A stretch of DNA of 64,000 nucleotides from Flavobacterium gyeonganense (GTDB lineage Bacteria; Bacteroidota; Bacteroidia; Flavobacteriales; Flavobacteriaceae): contig NZ_CP121112.1 of the NCBI RefSeq assembly GCF_029625295.1, positions 3,100,001 through 3,164,000 on the forward strand, read 5' to 3'. A program made the translations under genes and the position numbers. The notes under the pieces were generated by a model. It had not been told where the DNA came from. It saw only the letters and a program-made list of their open reading frames with translations, and did not search any database. Shown here one piece after another: positions 31,227 to 40,194 of this stretch; position 1 is the stretch's first letter; each line of letters begins with the position of its first letter.

Positions 31227-31266
31227 AAAGAGGCTGTCCTTACATTTTTTTTCGGACAGCCTCTTT
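31227..31266 (-). terminator. Strong hairpin terminator, usable on both strands
   Basis: AAAGAGGCTGTCC (31227-31239) and GGACAGCCTCTTT (31254-31266) form a perfect 13-bp stem with a 14-nt loop. T tracts occur on both strands. It stands about 60 nt after the stop of the minus-strand fibre-like gene. Confidence 0.85.
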
Positions 31267-31327
31267 TTGTTTAAATTCAAAAGACAATATGACTAATAAC
31301 AGGGTTTAAACTCTTCATTTAGTGGTT

Positions 31328-32620
31328 TTATTTTCGCACCATTTCATTTTCAATTTTTGAAACACGTACTACTAAATCTTTTAAAGTCTCTATTTCTTTG
31401 GACTGCTCGTTAATTTTTTTGTTTTGATCGATAGAGTAGAGTGTCAGTTCTTCGATTTTTTGAAGCAATTTAGCATTCATTTCTCCTAGGTTGATTCCGT
31501 TTTCAAGAACTTCTTTTTCACTTGGAATATTTTCTAAATGACCTTTTTCTTTGATATGTTTTTCAACTTCTTCTAGTGTTGGTAAATTATACTCTTTTTT
31601 AAATACAAAATCAGACCACGCAGTAGTATATACTTTTACTTCTCTTGCCCCAACTGATCCTTCAACAGCAAGTTTATGGCTTCCTGTTGTTGTGGTACCG
31701 ATGCCTACATTTCCTTTATTGATTGTTAAATACGTTTCATTTGCGTTACCCCATGATTGAATATTATCATATGGGTCTCTTTCCCACCATGTCCTTGTAT
31801 CTGCATGTGGTGTTTTAAAAGAATCATCAATGGATATGCCATCGTGGATTCTTGAATTGTACCAATTGTTTGAAGTTAAATCTCTATAAGTCCATAATCT
31901 GTTTATAATGCTGTTTTCTCCAACATTACCGCTCATTTCGTTTATTAGCTGAAAAGAATTTACAGTAGTGCCCAATGCCAAAGGCTCATAGCTTTTTATG
32001 GTACCCACTACAGTCAGTTTTGAAGATGGATTTGTAGTGCCAATACCAATTCTTGCAGCATCTAAAATCAGTGGTTGATCACCTCCACCGGTTTGTACTA
32101 TTACAGGATAATCATTACTAACAAAAGAAGGGTTGCTTTGAGTATAAGTAATTTCTAATGATCTTGCATCGCCGTCTCCAGTTCTTCTGGGAAAAAAACG
32201 AGACCTTCCATATACAGTAAGTGGAGCAATAGGATTGTCGGTACCAATTCCAACATTACCTGTTCTGGATATACGAATTCTTTCGATACCATTTGTTGAA
32301 AACCCAAGAAATCCTCCTGCAGTACTTTCTCCTCTGTAAAATGAAATAAACCCATTGTTTTCATCTGCTGTATACTTTAATCCCAATCTAAATGACTCTG
32401 TATTAATTGGGTGTGTAATCAAAGTTTTGGCATATAGCGAAAAATTATATTCGTTGGCAGTAGCTAATATTGTTCCATACGAATTGTTTCCGTTATGCAC
32501 TTGTAAAAGAGCAGAAGGAGAATTTGTTCCTATTCCAACATTTCCGGTTGCAGGAAAAATATTTTGAGCGAGGTTTATCTGAGTAGCAAATACAGTTATT
32601 AAAAGTATTTTTAATTTCAT
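31328..32620 (-). CDS. Fibre-like exported protein with NVGIGT repeats and C-terminal coiled coil
   Basis: A 430-aa protein with signal peptide (ILLITVFATQINLAQN). The motif [NR]VGIGT or IGIGT recurs at least four times (TGNVGIGTNSPSALLQVHNG, TGNVGIGTDNPIAPLTVYG, RIGIGTTNPSSKLTVVG, KGNVGIGTTTTGSHKLAVEG), each opening a short beta segment, as in phage-tail-fibre-like trimeric proteins. The C-terminal ~100 residues (FVFKKEYNLPTLEEVEKHIK, ENIPSEKEVLENGINLGEMN) end in a coiled coil (LLQKIEELTLYSIDQNKKI). That module is shared with the neighbouring gene. It starts 3 nt after the stop of the upstream gene, so the two are co-transcribed. Probably a surface or secreted trimeric fibre; export route not evident (no T9SS domain). 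Confidence 0.8.
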   Translation of the reverse strand: MKLKILLITVFATQINLAQNIFPATGNVGIGTNSPSALLQVHNGNNSYGTILATANEYNFSLYAKTLITHPINTESFRLGLKYTADENNGFISFYRGESTAGGFLGFSTNGIERIRISRTGNVGIGTDNPIAPLTVYGRSRFFPRRTGDGDARSLEITYTQSNPSFVSNDYPVIVQTGGGDQPLILDAARIGIGTTNPSSKLTVVGTIKSYEPLALGTTVNSFQLINEMSGNVGENSIINRLWTYRDLTSNNWYNSRIHDGISIDDSFKTPHADTRTWWERDPYDNIQSWGNANETYLTINKGNVGIGTTTTGSHKLAVEGSVGAREVKVYTTAWSDFVFKKEYNLPTLEEVEKHIKEKGHLENIPSEKEVLENGINLGEMNAKLLQKIEELTLYSIDQNKKINEQSKEIETLKDLVVRVSKIENEMVRK

Positions 32621-32623
32621 AAT

Positions 32624-33613
32624 TTATCTGTTTTCAATTTTAAGTATTTTTTCTTCTAAAATTTTTTGATTATCAGTAAGATTTTGGTTCTCCTTTTTCA
32701 ATTCAATCATATAGAGTGTCAATTCTTCAATTTTCTTTAACAAACTCATATTCATTTCAGCCAGCATCAGGCCATTTTTTTCAATTTCTTTTGCTGATGG
32801 AATTTCAGGCAAATGACTATTTTGTTTGATGTAAGCTTCAACTTCTTCTAAAGATTTTAGTTTGTAATCATCTGCAAAAACATAATCAGGTACGGTTCCG
32901 GCATTAGGAGTAACTTTGACTTCCTGAGCATGAATATTTCCGGCTACCGTAAGTTTTGAGCCGGGAGTTGTTGTGCCAATACCAACATTTGAAGCGAAAT
33001 AGGCATTTCTACTTTGGTAGATTCCAGTTGTTGTTGCATATTGCTCTGGAGTAGTTTTGTAGGAATGTGATGGTCCGTTAAGTTCATTATAAGGTAATGA
33101 ATTTTGAACACCATCATAAATAGTAGGAGTTACGGTGTAATTAGAGTGATAATAATAAGTTGTTCCGCCTCCACGAAGCCATATAATGATACATCTGCAA
33201 GTTCCTCCATATGTTGAATCATGCCATCCGGCTATAAAGGTTGTATATGTTCCTGCATATGAAGGTTTAATATTTGAATCTATAAAATTAGAACTATTCC
33301 CCCAGTTAGTTACATGATAACTAAACTCAGCCATTAATGATCCTCTCCATGTGCTATCATAGTGTACCTCGCTTCTGCTCAATAGTAAGTTAGTTGGAGC
33401 ATTGTTATCCCAGCCTCCGTCAAAAAAAGTTACCGGATAAAATTTATCAATATCGCCCTGAACCGTAAAGCTGCCTGATATCTGGGTGTTTGTTGTTGAA
33501 AAGGTAACATTAGTTTCGTACTCTGTGCTATTGATAAAGTTTTTGCTGGGTTTTGCAATGATTTTTGTAAAGCTAAGAACTGAAATTAAAGTAAAGAGTA
33601 GTTTTATTTTCAT
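32624..33613 (-). CDS. Fibre-like exported protein, paralogue of the downstream gene
   Basis: A 329-aa protein with signal peptide (LLFTLISVLSFTKIIA). The N-terminal ~200 residues are a Tyr/Trp/Gly-rich beta domain unlike its neighbour (FDGGWDNNAPTNLLLSRSEV, WLRGGGTTYYYHSNYTVTPT), possibly the binding head. One NVGIGTTTPGSKLTVAGNIH unit follows. The C-terminal module (YVFADDYKLKSLEEVEAYIK, PEIPSAKEIEKNGLMLAEMN, LLKKIEELTLYMIELKKENQ) is homologous to that of the next gene. Head domains differ and the tail is conserved, so the pair looks like modules built by recombination. First gene of a two-gene unit; the nearest TAnnTTTG box on this strand is distant (33893-33900). Confidence 0.8.
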   Translation of the reverse strand: MKIKLLFTLISVLSFTKIIAKPSKNFINSTEYETNVTFSTTNTQISGSFTVQGDIDKFYPVTFFDGGWDNNAPTNLLLSRSEVHYDSTWRGSLMAEFSYHVTNWGNSSNFIDSNIKPSYAGTYTTFIAGWHDSTYGGTCRCIIIWLRGGGTTYYYHSNYTVTPTIYDGVQNSLPYNELNGPSHSYKTTPEQYATTTGIYQSRNAYFASNVGIGTTTPGSKLTVAGNIHAQEVKVTPNAGTVPDYVFADDYKLKSLEEVEAYIKQNSHLPEIPSAKEIEKNGLMLAEMNMSLLKKIEELTLYMIELKKENQNLTDNQKILEEKILKIENR

Positions 33614-34633
33614 AAGAATAATTTATTTGATGGAATTTTAACAGTTTGTTGAAAAGTGATATATTTCGAAAATGAACCTGAATTATTTGCAGTAAGCAAA
33701 GTGTTTTTTAAGGGAAATAATCCTAAGAATAAATTCCCGGCATAATTTTATAAAAAATGATTTTATTTAGCTTTCAGTTAAAAAATGATTAAAAGTTATA
33801 GGTAAGATAGAAGTAATATAGTAAAACAATAATTTTTTAATCATGGTTTAGATTTGTATGAAATTATCCTGTAAAGGTTAAGATATTTTCAGCAAATCTA
33901 TAAAATTAGTCTACGGTTTTGTAAAATTAAAATGGTTTTTTTTATCATTTTATACATAAAATTTGATTACATGATTTTTTTAATTTATGTAAAAAAAACT
34001 ATTCTTTTACCTGCAATATAAAAGTTCAAGTTATTATGGATCATTATTTTGCAGGATTTTGTTCCAGTAAATGACTAAAATCTTTTGCAAATTGCGATTC
34101 CTCAAAAAAAATGAGAACGAGAACGTCCGAAGAAATGTTGAAAATTCTTGATTAAGAGTGTATGATAAAAAGAGGATAATCATGTACAATCTGCTGTCAG
34201 TCTAATACTTCTTTTTATAATGCATTCTCACTAATGGAGAAACCCCATCGGGACTTATTTATCTAAAGTTAAAATGGAGTATACTTATAATAAAAAGGAG
34301 GGTAACTGAAATTAAAATATTTCTTGTTAACGAAGGATCTTTAATATCTGATGCTGTGCCTGAATATGAGGGCTTTTGATAGGTATATTAATAATAGGAA
34401 TTGATTCTGAGATAAATGCTTAGAAACGGAGAATTTTAAATTTGCATTTTTTGTTTAATGCTTTTAATGAAGATATGACTGATAAAACAATCTTTGTTGA
34501 AGATTCATTTTTCAAAAGTTAATGAGTGTCTTTTTAGCCATCTAGCTTGTTTTAAATATTCAGAAATAAATAATCTTTTTTTAAAATGTTATTAAAATGT
34601 TGATAAATAGTGCTTTATGTTGATTTCTAATTG
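33614..34633. other. Gene-poor 1-kb region with possible gene remnants
   Basis: No intact gene is seen. An 8-bp inverted pair, TAGATTTG (33849-33856) and CAAATCTA (33893-33900), gives a TAnnTTTG-like box on each strand; the minus copy may serve the fibre-like genes but lies 280 nt away and lacks a -33 TTG. On the minus strand, around 34035-34140, a readable stretch (FEESQFAKDFSHLLEQNPAK, then stop) could be the end of a lost gene. The rest is AT-rich and uninformative. Confidence 0.4.
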
Positions 34634-34664
34634 TTGTTTTAATATAAATTATTGGTTATATTTG
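34634..34664 (+). promoter_or_regulatory. Promoter of the 82-aa gene
   Basis: TTG (34634-34636), 20 nt, then TATATTTG (34657-34664), an exact TAnnTTTG box, 37 nt before the start codon. Confidence 0.65.
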
Positions 34665-34701
34665 ATTATGCAAGAGGCTATTATTTTAAATATATTTTAC
34701 T

Positions 34702-34950
34702 ATGGATAAAGCTATAAAACTAAAGGTTCGTAAAGATTTAAATGGTCAGCAGCAGTTGAATATAATTAGATTAAAAGGAAGTTTAATTTCTAAAGGTTAT
34801 ACAGAAATAATACATATTCTGGATCAGGATGATGAATTTCATATCAATTCATTTGCAACACCTTTAGAAACAACTAATGAAGTAAAGGAATATATTACAG
34901 CATTTATCAGCAGAGAAAATTTAACTGATACAATTACTTTTTACAAATAA
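34702..34950 (+). CDS. Small hypothetical protein
   Basis: An 82-aa soluble protein (IKLKVRKDLNGQQQLNIIRL, then YTEIIHILDQDDEFHINSF) without signal peptide or membrane segment. It has a balanced alpha/beta composition typical of a small folded cytoplasmic protein. It is a monocistronic unit with a well-formed promoter 37 nt upstream and a hairpin terminator 55 nt downstream, which is the main reason to accept it. The family was not recognised and no function is proposed. Confidence 0.7.
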   Translation: MDKAIKLKVRKDLNGQQQLNIIRLKGSLISKGYTEIIHILDQDDEFHINSFATPLETTNEVKEYITAFISRENLTDTITFYK

Positions 34951-35005
34951 TATTTTTTCTGTTTAAATAAAAAGAAATCCTCTCCAATTTTTATGTAGCA
35001 ACAAA

Positions 35006-35041
35006 CAAAACATGTCCTGTATTAATCGACATGTTTTTTGT
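35006..35041 (+). terminator. Rho-independent terminator after the 82-aa gene
   Basis: AAAACATGTC pairs with GACATGTTTT around an 11-nt loop (35007-35037), followed by further T residues. Confidence 0.8.
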
Positions 35042-35217
35042 TTTGTGATTAATAGTAAATGATTCATCTACGAATTGTTAGTAGATTCATTTACATATTA
35101 TAGAATAAATTCTTAATTTGGTAAAACTTCTATTCTGGATTATTTAATTTTTGGCATCAAAAAATATATTATACAAAACAATTTTACATTTTTTTTCATT
35201 ATAAATAAAAAAAATAA

Positions 35218-35231
35218 AACAACCGATTGTT
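35218..35231. promoter_or_regulatory. Palindrome overlapping the -33 box of the glycoside hydrolase operon
   Basis: AACAA-CCGA-TTGTT is a 5+5 inverted repeat whose right arm contains the -33 TTG. A related 8-bp block recurs inverted downstream (AACCGATT at 35221-35228, AATCGGTT at 35313-35320). Position and symmetry suit a regulator-binding site; which regulator is unknown. Confidence 0.45.
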
Positions 35232-35255
35232 GTATTAACTTTTGTGTTATATTTG
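35227..35255 (+). promoter_or_regulatory. Promoter of the 12-gene glycoside hydrolase operon
   Basis: TTG (35227-35229), 18 nt, TATATTTG (35248-35255): an exact flavobacterial promoter, 87 nt upstream of the first start codon. The long leader leaves room for control downstream of the start site. Confidence 0.7.
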
Positions 35256-35342
35256 TAATTATTATAAGTGTAATATAAACACTTTTAAAATTTTCTATTC
35301 AGAATATTTGAAAATCGGTTTTACGGAAGTAACTTATTAATT

Positions 35343-37801
35343 ATGAAAAGATTTCTTATTCATTTTCTTTTTTTCTGGTAATCTCATCATTTGCTCAGGA
35401 AAAAAGTGCCTTAAAGCTTTGGTATGATAACCCATCAGGTAAGCTTTGGGAAAATGCACTTCCGATAGGAAATGGTTTTCAGGCAGCCATGGTTTATGGT
35501 AATGTAGAAAAAGAAATTTTTCAATTGAATGAGGTTACAGTGTGGACCGGAAGCCCTAACAGGAATGATAATCCAAATGCAAAAGCAGCATTAAATGATA
35601 TAAGAAACCTTATTTTTCAGGGTGAATATCAAAAAGCAGAAAAGTTAATAAATGAGAATATTATCACGAAAAAATCTCATGGACAGATGTTTCAGCCGGT
35701 AGGAAACTTAGAAATCAGTTTTTCTGATCAGGAACATTATACAGATTATTACCGTGAGCTGGATATTGAAAAAGCAGTAACTAAAACAACATATAAAATA
35801 AATGGCGTCACTTATACAAGAGAAGCTTTTACATCCTTTCCTGATAGAGTTTTAGTGATTAAACTTTCAGCAGACATGCCTGGTAAATTATCTTTAAATG
35901 CAGGATTTACTTCTCAGCATAAAAAACAAAAAATAGAGACAGATGTAAATAATATGCTCTCTCTTTCAGGTACTACAAGTGATCATGAGGGTGTAGAAGG
36001 AAAAGTAAGGTTTAACGCACTGGCCAGATTTAAAACAGAAGGCGGAACCATAAAGTCTGAAGGGAATTCCATAAAAATTGACAAAGCAGATTCTGTTGTG
36101 ATTTATGTTTCAATAGCAACTAATTTTATTAATTATAATGATCTTAGTGGCTCAGAAAGCAAACTTGCAAAATCTTTCTTAGACAAAGCGTTTAAAAAAG
36201 ATTTTGAGAAAATGAGAAAAGCTCATATCGCCAGTTATCAAAAATTTTTTAACAGGGTTCACATTGATTTAGGAACAACAAATGCAGCGAAATTACCAAC
36301 TGATCAAAGGCTGGCTAATTTTAGGAATGTTTTTGATCCTTCATTGGTAACACTGTATTACCAGTATGGTCGATATTTATTGATTTCGTCTTCACAGCCC
36401 GGAGGCCAGCCGGCAAACCTACAAGGGATTTGGAATCACAGTATGAGGCCGGCCTGGGATAGCAAATATACGATCAACATTAATACCGAGATGAATTACT
36501 GGCCTGCTGAAAAAACGAATTTATCAGAGATGCATCAGCCACTTTTAAAAATGATAAAAGAAATGGCCGAAACAGGAAAAGAAACGGCAAAAGTAATGTA
36601 TGGGGCAAGGGGCTGGGTTGCTCATCACAATACCGATATATGGAGAACGAACGGTGCCGTTGACGGAGCTACCTGGGGCGTCTGGAATGCAGGAGGCGGA
36701 TGGTTGAGCCAGCATATCTGGGAACATTATTTATACACGGGAGATAAAAAATATCTTGAATCTGCATATGATATAATAAAAGGGGCTGCAGCTTTTTATT
36801 CAGACTTTTTAGTAAAACATCCAAAAAACGGATGGCTGGTAGTAGTGCCTGGAAATTCGCCTGAAAATGCTCCAAAAGCTCACCAGGGATCAGCAGTTAC
36901 AGCCGGATCCACGATGGATAATCAAATTGTGTTTGATGTTTTCAGTACCGCTATTAAGGCTTCTGAGATTTTAGGAAAGGACAAAGAATTTGCAGATAGT
37001 CTTAAAACGTTACAAAAAATGCTTCCGCCAATGCAGATAGGAAAGCATAATCAATTACAGGAATGGCTCGATGATGTTGATGATCCTAAAGATAATCACC
37101 GACATATTTCCCACTTGTATGGGTTATATCCTTCTAATCAGATTTCGGCATATCAAACTCCTGAACTCTTTGCAGCAGCAAAAAATACGCTTTTGCAAAG
37201 AGGAGATGTCTCAACCGGATGGAGTATGGGATGGAAAGTAAACTGGTGGGCTAAAATGCAGGATGGTAATCATGCTTATAAGTTAATTCAAAATCAATTA
37301 ACTCCACTTGGTGTAAATGAAGGAGGAGGTACATATAACAATCTTTTTGACGCACATCCCCCATTTCAAATAGATGGAAATTTTGGCTGCACATCAGGCA
37401 TTACTGAAATGTTAATGCAAAGTTCAGATGGTGCCATTCATTTACTTCCTGCTTTACCCGATGCTTTGAGTGAATATGGTGAAATAAGCGGACTGAAAGC
37501 AAGAGGCGGTTTTGAAATAAAAGATATGAAATGGAAACAGGGAAAACTAGTTGCTCTGAGCATTCAGTCTAATCTGGGGGGGAACTTGAGATTGAGAATT
37601 CCAAATGAAATAACTTTAAAGGATAATAAAAATTTGAAAAATGCATTAGGAGTAAACCCAAATGTTTTTTATCAGCTTGATGAAATTCAAAAACCAATTA
37701 TTTCTGATGAATCTAATATAAAAGCATTAGATGTTAAGGCTTCTTATTTATACGACCTGATGACCATAAAAGGGAAAGTATATACATTTCTTATTAAATA
37801 A
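35343..37801 (+). CDS. GH95 alpha-L-fucosidase / alpha-L-galactosidase, frame break in signal peptide
   Basis: The real start is ATG 35343. The leader reads MKRFLIHFLF and breaks at T7 (35368-35374). One extra T gives FFLVISSFAQEKSALKLWYD, a proper signal peptide joined to the 770-aa open frame. GH95 hallmarks: N-terminal domain LPIGNGFQAAMVYGNVEKE and LNEVTVWTGSP; barrel motifs ANLQGIWNHSMRPAWDSKYT and NINTEMNYWPAE (the Asn pair of the family's catalytic base system), GNSPENAP (catalytic Glu region), and PPFQIDGNFGCTSGITEML (conserved Asp). Family enzymes remove terminal alpha-1,2-L-fucose or L-galactose by inversion. With GH31, GH97 and GH43 partners it probably trims side chains of a hemicellulose in the periplasm. 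The frame break is probably a sequencing loss. First gene of the operon. Confidence 0.88.
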
Positions 37802-37823
37802 TTTTTTATAGTAATACCTTAAA

Positions 37824-40115
37824 ATGAAACATAGAATTTTATATTGCCTGTTTGTTTTGCTTATAACATCTTCTGTTATAGCTCAAATGCAATCATTTGA
37901 CCTAAGCGAAATCAGACTGAAAGACGGACCGTTTAAAAATGCTCAGGATGTCGATTTGAAGTATATTTTTGATCTTAAGCCGGATAAACTTTTGGCACCA
38001 TATTTAATCGACGCAGGCCTCCCTGTTAAAGAAAGCCGATATGGCAACTGGGAAAGCATTGGGTTAGATGGTCATATCGGAGGGCATTATCTTTCTGCCT
38101 TAGCTATGATGTATGCAGCTACAGGAAATATAGAACTTAAAAACAGATCAGATTATATGATTTCTGAACTGGCCCGTTGTCAGGATAAAAATGGAAATGG
38201 GTATGTTGGCGGTATTCCACAGGGAAAAGTTTTTTGGGATCGTATTCATAATGGAGATATTGATGGCAGTGGTTTTGGATTGAATAATACGTGGGTTCCT
38301 ATTTATAATATCCACAAACTATTTGCCGGTTTAAATGATACTTACCATTATACAGGAAATGAAAAAGCTAAAGATATTTTAATAAAACTGGGAGATTGGT
38401 TTATCGAATTAATTCGTCCGCTTTCTGATGAACAGATTGAAAAAATTTTAAAGACAGAACATGGAGGCATAAACGAATCTTTTGCTGATTTATACAGTAT
38501 TACAAAAGATAAAAAATACCTTGAAACCGCTGAAAAATTATCACAAAAGGCTTTTTTAAATCCATTATTGAAAAAAGAAGATAAACTTACCGGTATGCAT
38601 GCCAATACCCAGATACCAAAAGTTATAGGTTTTGAGAAAATTGCCACTCTTACGGGTAATAACGAATGGCAGGAAGGGGTAGAGTTTTTCTGGGATAATG
38701 TAACTCAAAAACGCAGTGTTGCCTTTGGAGGAAATAGTGTTGCAGAACATTTTAATCCAATAAATGATTTCAGCAGTATGATAAAATCCAATCAGGGTCC
38801 CGAAACCTGCAATTCCTATAATATGGAGCGTCTGAGCAAGGCTTTGTTTTTAAACAAAAATGATGTTAGTTATCTCGATTTTTATGAACGCACCTTATAC
38901 AATCATATCCTGTCGAGTCAGCATCCGGAAAAAGGAGGATTTGTTTATTTTACCCCTATCAGGCCAAATCATTATCGGGTATATTCACAACCTGAAACCA
39001 GTATGTGGTGCTGTGTGGGTTCCGGATTGGAAAATCATACTAAATATGGCGAATTAATTTATAGTCATTCAAATGATAATATTTTTGTAAATCTTTTTAT
39101 TCCTTCTGTTTTAAATTGGAAAGAAAAAGCAGTAGAATTAGAGCAAACCACGAAATTTCCTTATGAAAATAGTACAGAACTTATCATAAAACTTAAAAAA
39201 TCTAAAACTTTTGTACTGAATATTCGCCATCCAAAATGGGCTGAAAATTTTGAAATTTTGGTAAACGGAAAGGTTCAGGATATAGCAAAAATTAATTCTG
39301 AGGCTTCGGGTTATATTCCAATTAACAGAAGATGGAAATCAGGAGATAAAATTAAAGTTACATTCAAAACTACTACACATTTAGAAAGCCTGCCAGATGG
39401 TTCAAATTGGAGTGCTTTTGTCAACGGACCAATTGTATTAGCAGCGAAGACCTCTACAGAAAGTTTGGATGGCTTATTTGCAGATGACAGTAGAATGGGG
39501 CATGCCACAAGAGGAAAATATTTTCCATTAGACCAGGCTTACGCTTTGGTTGGTGAAAAGGACACTTATCTGGCAAAAGCTAAAGAAACTGAAAAACTTC
39601 ATTTTAGTTTAGATTCTTTAGAGTTACAGCCTTTTTTTGAAATTCATGATGCCCGTTATCAAATGTACTTTCAAACCTATTCTAAAGAGGACTACAAGGA
39701 AAAGCAACAATTGTTAAAACAGCAGGAAATTGAAGCACTTGCCCTGGAAGCTAAAACTGTGGATAAAGTTAATTGTGGTGAACAACAGCCTGAAGTAGAT
39801 CATTTATACAAAGGTGAGAAAAGTAATTCTGGTTATGATGATGGCAAATTCTGGAGAGATACACGTGCTTACATTTCGTATCAGTTGCTAAACAAAAACA
39901 GTTTAGGCAAGTTTTTGGATATAAGTGTACTGGATGAATTGAAAATGGAGAATATCACGATATTGATTAATGATAAACCAGCGGAGGTAATTTCTGTAGA
40001 TGACAAAACGATTAGGTTAAATATTGATAAAATTCAGACAATCAATATTAAAATCACCGCTAAGAATGGAGCTAAGAGCCCAAGGTTTTATCAATTAAGA
40101 ATTGTCAAAAACTAG
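37824..40115 (+). CDS. GH127 beta-L-arabinofuranosidase-like protein
   Basis: A 763-aa protein with signal peptide (LFVLLITSSVIAQM). The N-terminal (alpha/alpha)6 barrel begins FDLSEIRLKDGPF and YGNWESIGLDGHIGGHYLSA. The Zn-binding catalytic set known for GH127 is visible: Glu327 and Cys329 in PETCNSYNMERLSKALF, and Cys396-Cys397 in SMWCCVGSGLENHTKYGELI, one Cys acting as nucleophile in characterised enzymes. The C-terminal ~150 residues extend beyond the minimal enzyme (about 650 aa) as extra beta modules (SGYDDGKFWRDTRAYISYQL). It releases beta-L-arabinofuranose; related families can have other specificities. The gene is 22 nt downstream of the GH95 gene. Confidence 0.9.
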   Translation: MKHRILYCLFVLLITSSVIAQMQSFDLSEIRLKDGPFKNAQDVDLKYIFDLKPDKLLAPYLIDAGLPVKESRYGNWESIGLDGHIGGHYLSALAMMYAATGNIELKNRSDYMISELARCQDKNGNGYVGGIPQGKVFWDRIHNGDIDGSGFGLNNTWVPIYNIHKLFAGLNDTYHYTGNEKAKDILIKLGDWFIELIRPLSDEQIEKILKTEHGGINESFADLYSITKDKKYLETAEKLSQKAFLNPLLKKEDKLTGMHANTQIPKVIGFEKIATLTGNNEWQEGVEFFWDNVTQKRSVAFGGNSVAEHFNPINDFSSMIKSNQGPETCNSYNMERLSKALFLNKNDVSYLDFYERTLYNHILSSQHPEKGGFVYFTPIRPNHYRVYSQPETSMWCCVGSGLENHTKYGELIYSHSNDNIFVNLFIPSVLNWKEKAVELEQTTKFPYENSTELIIKLKKSKTFVLNIRHPKWAENFEILVNGKVQDIAKINSEASGYIPINRRWKSGDKIKVTFKTTTHLESLPDGSNWSAFVNGPIVLAAKTSTESLDGLFADDSRMGHATRGKYFPLDQAYALVGEKDTYLAKAKETEKLHFSLDSLELQPFFEIHDARYQMYFQTYSKEDYKEKQQLLKQQEIEALALEAKTVDKVNCGEQQPEVDHLYKGEKSNSGYDDGKFWRDTRAYISYQLLNKNSLGKFLDISVLDELKMENITILINDKPAEVISVDDKTIRLNIDKIQTINIKITAKNGAKSPRFYQLRIVKN

Positions 40116-40194
40116 AAAGTAGTGTGCTAAATTTAGTTGCAAGTAAAAAAGAATAAAAATACTACGATACGTTTTAACGCTAAAAAGCATCATT

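Noticed and set aside
30917..31228. 103-aa minus-strand protein
   Set aside because: No domain, no leader, Cys/Arg/Ser-rich reading of a structured GC-richer block, and it runs over two terminator-like regions.
34035..34150. Short minus-strand gene ending FSHLLEQNPAK
   Set aside because: Only ~35 residues are readable, with no start codon or upstream continuation; kept as a possible remnant only.
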